Source: an uncultured Clostridia bacterium (GTDB taxonomy: Bacteria > Bacillota > Clostridia > Christensenellales > DTU072). Taken from it: a stretch of 64,000 bases of DNA. The stretch is from the NCBI GenBank assembly GCA_946621465.1, contig CAMOOO010000001.1, positions 758,386 to 822,385 of the forward strand. The letters are read 5' to 3'. The position numbers were made by a program, and so were the translations under genes. How positions within the stretch are numbered: the stretch's first letter is position 1; each line of letters opens with the position of its first letter. This document shows positions 28,137-36,383 of this stretch, in pieces. The notes below the pieces were generated by a model. That model saw only the letters and a program-made list of their open reading frames with translations, did no database searches and was not told the DNA's origin.

Positions 28137-29612
28137 TCATTTCAAACGCTCGCAAAGAGGTAAAATTTCTTCCAGTTTTGCGACTATGCGCTTTTGCTCG
28201 GCAAATGGCGGTAATGGTACTAAAAAATCCCTAACATTTTTTACATTAAGATTTCCCTGTGAAGCATTTTTACCATAAATGTTTTTCTTTGCACTTGACA
28301 CTCCAATTGGAGAGTTCAGCCAAAAAAGAATATACTGATTATCAAGTATAGCAATGCTAACTAATTTTATTAACGTGAGGCTAACATAAATAGCAAAATC
28401 CATATCTGTGTCTATAATAGCGGCTTCTCCGATTCCCGCTCCAACACGAGTTAAGAGTATATCTCCTCGTTCCGGTTTTGCATTTTGTGTGAGATTTCGA
28501 TAGAGTTCCTTTGAAATATACTGATGTTCTTGGGGCATAAATCTGTAAGGCTTTACATTTTTTGCAGAGATAAATGGCATACCTTCTTCTGCCGAAACAT
28601 AAGTTGGCGTTGAAGCATATCCACAGGTTAAAACTGAGCAAATAGATGCGAATCTTACCCACTTCCAACTATCAGGTATTTCAAAAGGGATTTCATCCTC
28701 GGATATTTCTGCAAAGGGCTTTTCTTTTTTGATTTTGCCCTCTTTTATGAGTTTAGCTTTTTCGGCTTGAATATGTTTATAGAGTTCTTCGCCGGTGCCT
28801 TCGGAGGGATCTTGCGGGACTAATTTGCCTTGAATTGCCATTTGCAAGAGGGATTTTTGCATATCAAAAGGAAACCGCGCATTGAATTCTTCCAGTTTGG
28901 TATACGCCTCTTCGTAGCGGTCGATCAGCGGCAATAATTCTTCGATCTTAGCGACGATACGCTTTTGCTCGGCGAGGGGCGGAAAAGGAAAGGCTATGTC
29001 AATCAGATTTAACTTACTAATTCTAAATCTAGTTGTCCCTCTTCCAAGAGCTTTTACTTTACGTTGAAAATCTTCCGATGTCAAAGCATACATCAAGAAT
29101 TTTTGATCAAATAATTGCTCGTTAGGTGCTATCCAACAAACATCGACAGCCGTTATCAAAATGCCATCTATTGAAGGAAGTATACAAGCAAGCATCCTAT
29201 CTCCGATTAGTCGATTAACAAGTAAATAACCCTCATGGATTTGCCGCCCATTGAGTTCACGGAAACGTTTTTCTGTTAAGTATTTGAACCCTTTATCCTT
29301 GTATATGCAATTCCCTATGCTACCGAGCTGTATAAGTTTCACTGGACCAGAAGGGACCATATCATTTGACAGCACCCAATTCCCGTCGTTCAATGTACTG
29401 TCAGAGGTAAGTTCAGATAGTTTTGCCCATGCCCAAGAGTCTGGCAAGTCCAATGAATAATCATCGTCAGAAAAAACAGCCTTTTTTGACTTAACAGTTG
29501 TAATCGCTTTTGTTATAGCTTCTTCGCCCGTACCTTCTTCGGGACGCTGCTCAACAAGCTTTCCTTGGATAGCAAGCTGTAATATGCTGTTCTTTAATTC
29601 TTGCGGCGTCAT
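28137..29612 (-). CDS. hsdS: Type I restriction-modification specificity subunit
   Basis: A 491-residue DNA-recognition subunit. It has the classical two half-repeats: each begins with LQ(L/M)AIQGKLV ... EGTGEE, contains a target-recognition domain (about 40-200 and 290-465), and ends with the conserved spacer helix opened by PLAEQKRIVAKIEELLP or PFAEQKRIVAKLEEILP. The two recognition domains differ, so the target should be bipartite and asymmetric. It overlaps hsdM by four bases (ATGA). Composition is more AT-rich within the recognition domains than in the conserved helices, a sign of domain exchange. Confidence 0.95.
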   Translation of the reverse strand: MTPQELKNSILQLAIQGKLVEQRPEEGTGEEAITKAITTVKSKKAVFSDDDYSLDLPDSWAWAKLSELTSDSTLNDGNWVLSNDMVPSGPVKLIQLGSIGNCIYKDKGFKYLTEKRFRELNGRQIHEGYLLVNRLIGDRMLACILPSIDGILITAVDVCWIAPNEQLFDQKFLMYALTSEDFQRKVKALGRGTTRFRISKLNLIDIAFPFPPLAEQKRIVAKIEELLPLIDRYEEAYTKLEEFNARFPFDMQKSLLQMAIQGKLVPQDPSEGTGEELYKHIQAEKAKLIKEGKIKKEKPFAEISEDEIPFEIPDSWKWVRFASICSVLTCGYASTPTYVSAEEGMPFISAKNVKPYRFMPQEHQYISKELYRNLTQNAKPERGDILLTRVGAGIGEAAIIDTDMDFAIYVSLTLIKLVSIAILDNQYILFWLNSPIGVSSAKKNIYGKNASQGNLNVKNVRDFLVPLPPFAEQKRIVAKLEEILPLCERLK

Positions 29613-31087
29613 TCCTTTTTCCCTCCGAGGTGTGCGGAAATCTCCGCAAGCACACGGTCGATCTCGGCGTTCAGGGACGCACGCTTTTCTTCATATCGTT
29701 GGATCAGGTCTAACGGTTCGAGGATTTCTTCCTCTTCGTGCGGATAGCCACATTGGTCTAAGTTATAGCCGAGTTCTTCGGTCAGTTCTTTGTAGGAAAA
29801 GCACTTCGCCTTATCAAAGCCGTCGGCGGATAAAGGTTTCCGATCGTTCCACCACTCTATCACCGGAGAAAAGTGTTCGATTTTCATCGGTTTGGTTTTG
29901 GAAAAGTGTTTGTACCCTTCCGGCATATCCAGTCGATAGAACCACGTTTTTTCGGTCTTTCCGGTATTATCAAAGAAAAGAACGTTCGTTGTGATAGAGG
30001 TATAGGGAGAAAAGACGCTACTGGGCATACGAATAATGGTATGCAAGTTAAACTCGGAAAGAAGTTTCTTTTTGAGATTGACTTTGGCGTTATCGGTACC
30101 GAAGAGGAAGCCGTCGGGCAGTATCACAGCGGCGCGACCGTTTGTTTTCAGCCGATACATAATGACCGCCATAAAGAGGTCTGCCGTTTCACTGGAAGCA
30201 AGGTCGTCGGGGAAGTGATTTTTGACGTCGGCTTTCTCACTACCGCCGTACGGGGGATTCATTAAAATTACGTCCACCCTGTCGTCGTCGGTATAGTCAA
30301 GAATATCGCGCGTAAGAGAATTATCGTGATAGACTTCGGGCACGTCGAGGTCGTGCAGGAGCATATTGGTAATGCACAGCATATACGGGAATTGCTTTTT
30401 CTCAATGCCGTAGATGGAATGGCTGTATGCGTTTTCGTCCTCGGTCGTCTTTACCTTTTTCTTTAATTCTTTGAGCCATGAAGTGATAAAACCACCCGTT
30501 CCGCAGGCATAGTCCGCCATTTTCTCACCGATTTGCGGATCTATCATCTGCGCCATAAAGTCGGTCACGGCACGAGGGGTGTAGAATTCACCGGCGGAAC
30601 CTGCGCTTTGCAGTTCTTTCAAAATGGTTTCGTATATCTCTCCGAAAGCGTGGCTTTCTTCGTAGTCGTCCAATTGCAATTCGTCAATGACGTTTATGAT
30701 CTGACGGAGAAGAACGCCGTCTTTCATATAGTTGTTGGCGTCGGCAAAAGTAGTCTGAACGATCGCCTTTTTCAGGGGCGTATTTGCGTCTACGGGGAGA
30801 TTTTTCAACGTCGGGAACAGCGTATTATTGACAAAGTTCATCAGCCTGTCGCCGGTCATAGCATTGCCCGATTTATCGTCGTGCGCCCAGTTTTCCCAAC
30901 GGCAATCATCGGGGATAATGGACTCGTATTTTTCATCGTCAAACATCCAATCCTGCTCTTTGGCGTCGTACACTTTCAAAAACAGCATCCACGATATTTG
31001 CTCTATACGTTGCGCATCGCCGTTAATACCGGGGTCATTGCGCATAATATCCCGTATTCTTTTGACAAAACCTGATAAATTGCTCAT
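29609..31087 (-). CDS. hsdM: Type I restriction-modification DNA methyltransferase subunit
   Basis: A 492-residue adenine-N6 methyltransferase. The N-terminal helical domain (LSGFVKRIRDIMRND) is followed by the SAM-binding domain with FYTPRAV, DYACGTGGF (motif I) and the catalytic NPPY (motif IV, ILMNPPYGGSEK). Full-length. With HsdS it methylates the target, and with HsdR it forms the restriction complex. One base separates it from hsdR; it overlaps hsdS. Confidence 0.97.
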   Translation of the reverse strand: MSNLSGFVKRIRDIMRNDPGINGDAQRIEQISWMLFLKVYDAKEQDWMFDDEKYESIIPDDCRWENWAHDDKSGNAMTGDRLMNFVNNTLFPTLKNLPVDANTPLKKAIVQTTFADANNYMKDGVLLRQIINVIDELQLDDYEESHAFGEIYETILKELQSAGSAGEFYTPRAVTDFMAQMIDPQIGEKMADYACGTGGFITSWLKELKKKVKTTEDENAYSHSIYGIEKKQFPYMLCITNMLLHDLDVPEVYHDNSLTRDILDYTDDDRVDVILMNPPYGGSEKADVKNHFPDDLASSETADLFMAVIMYRLKTNGRAAVILPDGFLFGTDNAKVNLKKKLLSEFNLHTIIRMPSSVFSPYTSITTNVLFFDNTGKTEKTWFYRLDMPEGYKHFSKTKPMKIEHFSPVIEWWNDRKPLSADGFDKAKCFSYKELTEELGYNLDQCGYPHEEEEILEPLDLIQRYEEKRASLNAEIDRVLAEISAHLGGKKE

Positions 31088-31088
31088 T

Positions 31089-33410
31089 CTATGCTACTTC
31101 CTCGCTGTAAATTGCTTCTTCTAATTCTTTGACCGCTTTCAAATAGCCCTCTTTTCCGCCGAAATAGCCGGCAATCTTGGACGGCTTGCCCAGTTTCATA
31201 AAGGGATCAAGTTTTAGGACGTCGGTCTTTTCTATCTCATAAATACCCGCGTTCATATATTTATCAAGCAAAGCTTCCAACACTTCGCGGGCAATACCAC
31301 TGTATTTTGACAGGAAATCACGCTTCTTTACGCCTTCGGCGCGTTCCTTTCTTGTCAACGGTTTTTTATCGAACGCAACGTGGCAGATAAAGTCGAAGTC
31401 GTCCACGTCGGACATACCTTGATCTGCTTTCATCATTTCAAGGTCAATACCGCGTTCCAAGAGCATATCGCGGATACGCTCTTTTTTCGGGTCTTTACGC
31501 CATTCCTGAATGAAGTTATCAAGGGACGCATATTCGCCGAGGATATTGGATTTGGTATAGTCTGTGATACTCTCCTGCCGCAAAAGTTTTCCGTTGGTGT
31601 CGTACACGGAAACGGTCTTGTAGATGATTTCTACGCGGCAACCGCTTTTATCTACGATCGGTTTTACTCGTGGCGGCGTTGGCGGAGTCGGAGGAGTTTG
31701 CGGCGGGTCTTTTTTCTTGGGCGGCTCGAAGTCGTCATTCATTTCGATGGGGCCGTCCCATTCGGGGTCGGCAAAAAGTCTGCTCACGTTCCGGAAGTCC
31801 ATTACGACAAAATGCGTTTTACCTTCTTTCGCGCGCAAACGGGTACCACGCCCGATGATCTGTTTGAATTCGGTCATAGAACCGATCATTTCGTCCAAAA
31901 CAATGAGTTTCGTCATTTTGCAATCGGCGCCGGTGGAAAGAAGTTTCGACGTCGTGGCAATAACAGGGTAAGGAGCCGAAACGGAAATAAAATAGTCAAG
32001 TTTGCTCTTGCCGTAAATGTCGGAACCGGTGATCCTGACGCAGTAGTCGGGATTTTTCTTTACCATATCGGCATTAAGATTGACGAGGGCTTGACGCATT
32101 CTTTCGGCGGCGTCTTCCGTCGCGCAGAAAACAATAGTTTTCGCCATCCGGTCGGTCGCTTTCAGATAGTTGGTAATTTCCGTCGCTACCTGCTGAATAC
32201 GGTCTTCGATGACGATGGTATAATCGTAATCGCTGTTGGTGTAGATACGGTCTTCGATGGTGTTGCCGAATTTATCAAGCTGACCTAAATGAGGACGCCA
32301 CCCTTCACCGATGTCCGTTTTGATATTGATGACCTTAAACGGCGCAAGGAAGCCGTCTTCTATCCCTTCTTTCAAAGAATAAGAATAAAGCGGCTCACCG
32401 AAATAATTGATATTGGAAACATATTTTGTTTCCTTTGGGGTCGCGGTCATACCGATTTGGGTAGCCGCATTGAAGTATTCGAGAATAACGCGCCATTTGC
32501 TGTCTTCTTTTGCCGAGCCACGGTGACACTCGTCCACGATAATCAAGTCAAAGAAATCGGGCTTGAAAAGTTTACTGTAATGTTCTTCTTCCCCTTCGTC
32601 GCCGACAAGCTGTTGATAGAGGGAGAAATAAACCTCGTGAGAGGTGATCGTGGTGGGATTATCCTTAGCCACGTTGATTTTATGAATGACTTTTTCGAGC
32701 GGTGCAAAATCCTGCTGAATGGATTGATCTACGAGAATATTACGGTCGGCAAGATAAAGTATCTTTTTCTTCACACCGCTTTTAAGTAGCCGATAAACGA
32801 TCTGAAACGCAGTATAAGTTTTGCCCGTGCCGGTCGCCATAGCAAGCAGTATTCTGTTTTGACCTTTGGCGATGGCGTCTACGGTGCGGTTAATCGCTAT
32901 TCTTTGATAGTAACGAGGCGGATAAGTGGTTTGACTGGAATAATAGGGTTGAGCAATAACCTTTTCTTCGCTTTGAGAAATGCCGGATTCCGCTTTATAA
33001 CGGGCAATCAACTCTGCTTCGGTCGGGAATTCATCCAAAGAGATTTCGCGCTCTGTTCCCGTCAAAAAGTCGTGTTCCGCAAAGCCGTCGCCGTTCGAAC
33101 TGTACGCAAAAGGCAGGTCGAGCATTTTTGCATACGTCATTGCTTGCTGTAAACCAAAAGATACGGAATGATTATTGTCCTTTGCTTCTACCACGGCAAT
33201 GGGATAGTTGGCGCCGAGATAAAGGAGATAGTCTACCTTCTTCGGTTTTTCACGCACAGCAAAATTTCCCTTCAGGTTGATTTTCCCGTCGGTGATTTGC
33301 GTTTCCATCGTGATTTTATGAATATCCCACTTTGACGTAATAGCAGGAGTGATGTACTGCAACTTAATATCTTCTTCGGACATTTGCGCCTTATCTATAA
33401 CCATGGTCAC
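31089..33410 (-). CDS. hsdR: Type I restriction endonuclease motor subunit
   Basis: A 773-residue translocating nuclease of the EcoEI type. The N-terminal PD-(D/E)xK nuclease reads KVDYLLYLGANYPIAVVEAKD. The SF2 helicase motor has Walker A ATGTGKTYTA, DECH box (IIVDECHRGS), motif III (IGMTATPKE) and motif VI (IGRGTRLR). A proline-rich linker (PPKKKDPPQTPPTPPTPP) precedes the C-terminal domain. The GTG start at 33410 has AGGAG 9 bases upstream; an ATG two codons later is also possible. First gene of the six-gene operon. Confidence 0.96.
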   Translation of the reverse strand: MTMVIDKAQMSEEDIKLQYITPAITSKWDIHKITMETQITDGKINLKGNFAVREKPKKVDYLLYLGANYPIAVVEAKDNNHSVSFGLQQAMTYAKMLDLPFAYSSNGDGFAEHDFLTGTEREISLDEFPTEAELIARYKAESGISQSEEKVIAQPYYSSQTTYPPRYYQRIAINRTVDAIAKGQNRILLAMATGTGKTYTAFQIVYRLLKSGVKKKILYLADRNILVDQSIQQDFAPLEKVIHKINVAKDNPTTITSHEVYFSLYQQLVGDEGEEEHYSKLFKPDFFDLIIVDECHRGSAKEDSKWRVILEYFNAATQIGMTATPKETKYVSNINYFGEPLYSYSLKEGIEDGFLAPFKVINIKTDIGEGWRPHLGQLDKFGNTIEDRIYTNSDYDYTIVIEDRIQQVATEITNYLKATDRMAKTIVFCATEDAAERMRQALVNLNADMVKKNPDYCVRITGSDIYGKSKLDYFISVSAPYPVIATTSKLLSTGADCKMTKLIVLDEMIGSMTEFKQIIGRGTRLRAKEGKTHFVVMDFRNVSRLFADPEWDGPIEMNDDFEPPKKKDPPQTPPTPPTPPRVKPIVDKSGCRVEIIYKTVSVYDTNGKLLRQESITDYTKSNILGEYASLDNFIQEWRKDPKKERIRDMLLERGIDLEMMKADQGMSDVDDFDFICHVAFDKKPLTRKERAEGVKKRDFLSKYSGIAREVLEALLDKYMNAGIYEIEKTDVLKLDPFMKLGKPSKIAGYFGGKEGYLKAVKELEEAIYSEEVA

Positions 33411-33446
33411 AAGTATATTCTCCTTTCTGTCAATTTGTTTTTATTA

Positions 33447-33475
33447 ATTTTACCATATTTTATCAAAAAAATCAA
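33447..33475 (-). promoter_or_regulatory. Promoter of the hsd operon
   Basis: Minus-strand TTGATT (33475-33470) and TAAAAT (33452-33447) with a 17-base spacer, 37 bases upstream of the hsdR start. It separates the hsd operon from the cyclase operon that ends at 33563. Confidence 0.7.
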
Positions 33476-33562
33476 TGCCGCCAATTCCATCTATGCATAC
33501 AGATTGCTCTTCTAACCGCCTAGTGTTTTATATATTTCTACAAACCCTTCTGTGTATAGATA

Positions 33563-34414
33563 TTATTTATCACCCTTGTCATCTTTTGCGTAGTATTTTT
33601 TATAGTTCTTTTCTCTAATAGTATTAAATTCTCGTGCGAATTTGAATATTGTTTCTTTCTTCTCAAATCTATCTGTTTGAATAGTTAACTCTCCATTTGA
33701 ATTATAAGAAAACTGCAATAAGTTAAATGTTTTTAATTCTTCAAATTTATCGGGAATCCTTTTTAAAGTTTCTAATAAAAAGGCAAATTCTAAAAATGCA
33801 CGTTTATAATTATTGTTTTGCAAATATATTTGAGTGTTTTTATAATCCAAATAAATATTGTTAAGCTCCGTTTTTTGCCAATCTGTATATTCTCCTTCTT
33901 TCCATGAATAACCATACTCAAAGCATTGCTGAAAAAGCACAAGCGTACTAGCAATAAAAGTATTTATTTGATTTATTCGCTTTTGTGTTTCTTTATCATT
34001 AGTATTATTAGCGACCATTTGTTTATAATATTCGTGAAACCACCTGTGCTGATTTTTGATATATTCTTCCAATGATACAGTTTTATCGCTATGTAAATCA
34101 TAATCTATTGTGTAAATGATATTGTGGAATAATACTCTAAAATCATCCATAAAAATCTTTCTTATTTTTAATCGTTCACGTTTCTTGATTTCTTTATCAT
34201 TTAAATAAAATACCAAAGAGACTACTGCCGATGTAAATGCTCCAGTCCCTAGTCCCAATAATAAATTTTGGAGCGCACCTGAAACATATATTAAACCAAT
34301 CCAAATCAGATTAACCGCAATCACAAATAATAGATAAAAAATAAGATTTGATCTAGCTTCCGAATTGGCTATCCTTGTCAAAGTTTTTAGCTCTTTTTTA
34401 TTCTTTTTCTTCAC
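33563..34414 (-). CDS. Two-helix membrane protein, last gene of the cyclase operon
   Basis: A 283-residue protein, not recognised. Two membrane helices at about 22-44 and 47-71 form a hairpin with a lysine-rich N-terminus, followed by a long helical cytosolic domain (75-283). The shape (N-terminal membrane anchor plus helical sensor domain) is common among membrane-perturbing defence effectors, but no family is identified. It follows the four-helix protein gene after 15 bases in the same operon. Very AT-rich. Confidence 0.6.
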   Translation of the reverse strand: MKKKNKKELKTLTRIANSEARSNLIFYLLFVIAVNLIWIGLIYVSGALQNLLLGLGTGAFTSAVVSLVFYLNDKEIKKRERLKIRKIFMDDFRVLFHNIIYTIDYDLHSDKTVSLEEYIKNQHRWFHEYYKQMVANNTNDKETQKRINQINTFIASTLVLFQQCFEYGYSWKEGEYTDWQKTELNNIYLDYKNTQIYLQNNNYKRAFLEFAFLLETLKRIPDKFEELKTFNLLQFSYNSNGELTIQTDRFEKKETIFKFAREFNTIREKNYKKYYAKDDKGDK

Positions 34415-34429
34415 AATCCAAACATTCCT

Positions 34430-35257
34430 TTAACCATTGTATATTTTCCAAATCGGCTCGTCGGCAAAAAAGATTTCACCGCTTACCGTATTGCGAGCAT
34501 TCATCATCATTACATAACCATAGAATTTCCCGTTGCCATATGGTGGCTTGTAAATCTTTACCCATCTTAGATCCGGATTCTCATTGTTTGTTACGGTTAA
34601 ACATTTCTCCGAATCGTCTTTCTCATCCCATAGTTCATAAATTGTTTTCAATTTAGGTTGAACTACTTCAACTGTTTCTATTGTATGTACTGCTGGGCTT
34701 GACTCTTGCGACCCAATAGCAACAGCCAGTTTTTGTTGCGCTTGTTGCTCTTGTTTTGATACTTTCGCTACTTGATCTGCGCTTGTAATTTGTTTTTCTA
34801 CATGCTGAATAGTTTTTTCTTTCTGTTTTGCAATCTCGACACTCTTGGACTGTGAAGCTTTGAACTTATTCTTTTTATCTTTGGCAAAAAAAATATAATT
34901 CAAAATTATTGCAAAGATAAATATTAAAGCGACTATTCCAATCACAATCAAAACCCATTTGGCAACTTCTTTGAAGAACACCAAAACGGAAGTTGCCGTA
35001 CATAAAAAGATAATTATTATAACAAAATAGATCGCTATTCTCGCTTTGCCGCCTTCGACCTTACCGTGCAGAAGTTTTGCAGAATACAGTACACCAACGA
35101 TAATCGTTGCCACATTAAATGACAAAGTAAGCACTATCTTCCAAAGTACTTTGTCGACCAAAGTGACACCCGTCAAAGAAATCAGTTTAGGCAAAAACAT
35201 CCCTACCAAAAGGGTTATTACGATCGTCTGTAATGATTTTGGCACTTTTCTTCTCAT
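34430..35257 (-). CDS. Four-helix membrane protein of the cyclase operon
   Basis: A 275-residue protein, not recognised. Four membrane helices (about 8-29, 38-60, 73-96 and 100-124) are followed by a low-complexity Gln/Lys/Ala linker (130-200) and a small globular C-terminal domain (about 205-275, with LRWVKIYKPPYGNGKFYGYV). It may be a membrane effector or accessory subunit of the neighbouring PycTM-like protein. It starts 14 bases after that gene. Confidence 0.6.
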   Translation of the reverse strand: MRRKVPKSLQTIVITLLVGMFLPKLISLTGVTLVDKVLWKIVLTLSFNVATIIVGVLYSAKLLHGKVEGGKARIAIYFVIIIIFLCTATSVLVFFKEVAKWVLIVIGIVALIFIFAIILNYIFFAKDKKNKFKASQSKSVEIAKQKEKTIQHVEKQITSADQVAKVSKQEQQAQQKLAVAIGSQESSPAVHTIETVEVVQPKLKTIYELWDEKDDSEKCLTVTNNENPDLRWVKIYKPPYGNGKFYGYVMMMNARNTVSGEIFFADEPIWKIYNG

Positions 35258-35271
35258 GTATTTATTTTCCC

Positions 35272-35811
35272 TTAAATGGAATTATTGTTTTTCTTTTTCC
35301 TTATTATTTGCACAATGAGTTTTACAATTAAGGCTATATAGTATGGTAACAATATACTCGCTAACAAAAGATTGAGAACAATCCTAAATTTTCTGTGCTT
35401 TTGTTCAATAATTTGTGCTACTTTTATATTTTGTTCTGCAAGATGCTTATTAATATCGGCTTGACCAAGCTGTTGAATATACTTTTCTCCATCACTTATT
35501 TGCGCTATATCGCTATAGAAAAAAAGGTTGGATTTTTCAGCATTTTTTATTTTTTTCCTATCAGGATAAAACGATGACAATGACACAATAATCGCTATAA
35601 GCATAGAAAATGCCATTATGCCAAGTAAAATTTGTAACCACATCAAATTGCTATCAAATATATCAATTATTATACCAATAATCGCAAAAATTGCCGCACC
35701 CAATAAACCAATTACTACAGCATGCTTAGCTTCAGCATAAGTCAATTGTTCGTAGATTCTATCATTAGCATCTTTAAGATATGTATAATTTTCTTCGTTA
35801 CTATTTCCCAT
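35272..35811 (-). CDS. PycTM-like membrane effector (DUF5706 type)
   Basis: A 179-residue membrane protein with helices at about 31-50, 56-79 and 143-165. Its pattern is that of the Pycsar effector PycTM: an amphipathic lead (YEQLTYAEAKH) into the first helix, the loop FYPDRKKIKNAEKSNLFFYSDIAQ after the second, and a third helix after QKHRKFRIV. In Pycsar systems such effectors are triggered by cCMP or cUMP and disrupt the membrane, stopping phage growth. The cyclase gene lies two genes upstream in the same operon, with the E2-like gene between. Family assignment is from pattern recognition. Confidence 0.75.
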   Translation of the reverse strand: MGNSNEENYTYLKDANDRIYEQLTYAEAKHAVVIGLLGAAIFAIIGIIIDIFDSNLMWLQILLGIMAFSMLIAIIVSLSSFYPDRKKIKNAEKSNLFFYSDIAQISDGEKYIQQLGQADINKHLAEQNIKVAQIIEQKHRKFRIVLNLLLASILLPYYIALIVKLIVQIIRKKKNNNSI

Positions 35812-35815
35812 TCAT

Positions 35816-36382
35816 TTACTCCTTTGCCAGGTTATGCGGTAGACAGTCTAACTCAAAATTCCCTGTCCTTTCAAATTTTCTATATTCTTCAAATAAATAA
35901 TAAGCACTATTCAAAACACCAATAATGCAATTTTCTTTTGTTATATCTTTTTTATTATGTGTACAAATACATCTTCTGCGTCTGTCTTGGTCATCTTTAG
36001 GCAATAGTGGTATGCAGTGCCTATATTCGAATGGAATATTGTCCCACAATATTCTTTTGCAAGCATCATACACATAAATACCTTGTTCATAAAATTTCTC
36101 AGGTATAGTTGCATAAATCGGCAACCCATACTCATTATATTGTTCACGATCAAGATGCTTTTCTCGAATTGCATAATCGGGCAATAACAATCCTTGAATA
36201 AATGCTGTTTTAGGTTTTACTGTCGGCAAAAAACACCATTTCAAAAAAGGATACGTTTTTGATACTTCTTTACAGCTTTCTTTGACTGAATTATAATATA
36301 TTTGTGGATTATTTAAGCCTGTAGGTAAGGAAGAAAAAAACTCACTGTCATATTCCTTGGCTGTATCAATTATTTTGACCAT
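35816..36382 (-). CDS. Possible E2 (ubiquitin-conjugating)-like protein between cyclase and PycTM
   Basis: A 188-residue soluble protein. The second half follows the layout of prokaryotic E2-like proteins of CBASS and related systems: an LPIYATIPEKF segment, an aromatic-H segment (YRH), a Cys motif RRRRCICTH (C138 or C140 as active-site candidate), a C-terminal helix NSAYYLFEEYRKF and the ending TGNF ... PHN. No E1 or JAB gene is present. If correct, this would be a stand-alone E2-like factor in a cyclic-pyrimidine system, an arrangement I do not know to be described. Alternative: an unrelated accessory protein. It is one base from the cyclase stop and four bases from the PycTM-like gene. Confidence 0.45.
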   Translation of the reverse strand: MVKIIDTAKEYDSEFFSSLPTGLNNPQIYYNSVKESCKEVSKTYPFLKWCFLPTVKPKTAFIQGLLLPDYAIREKHLDREQYNEYGLPIYATIPEKFYEQGIYVYDACKRILWDNIPFEYRHCIPLLPKDDQDRRRRCICTHNKKDITKENCIIGVLNSAYYLFEEYRKFERTGNFELDCLPHNLAKE

Positions 36383-36383
36383 T

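Noticed and set aside
35816..36382. Reading the 188-residue protein as a full CBASS Cap2
   Set aside because: It has no E1 domain, and no E1, JAB or CD-NTase gene is nearby; only an E2-like resemblance remains.
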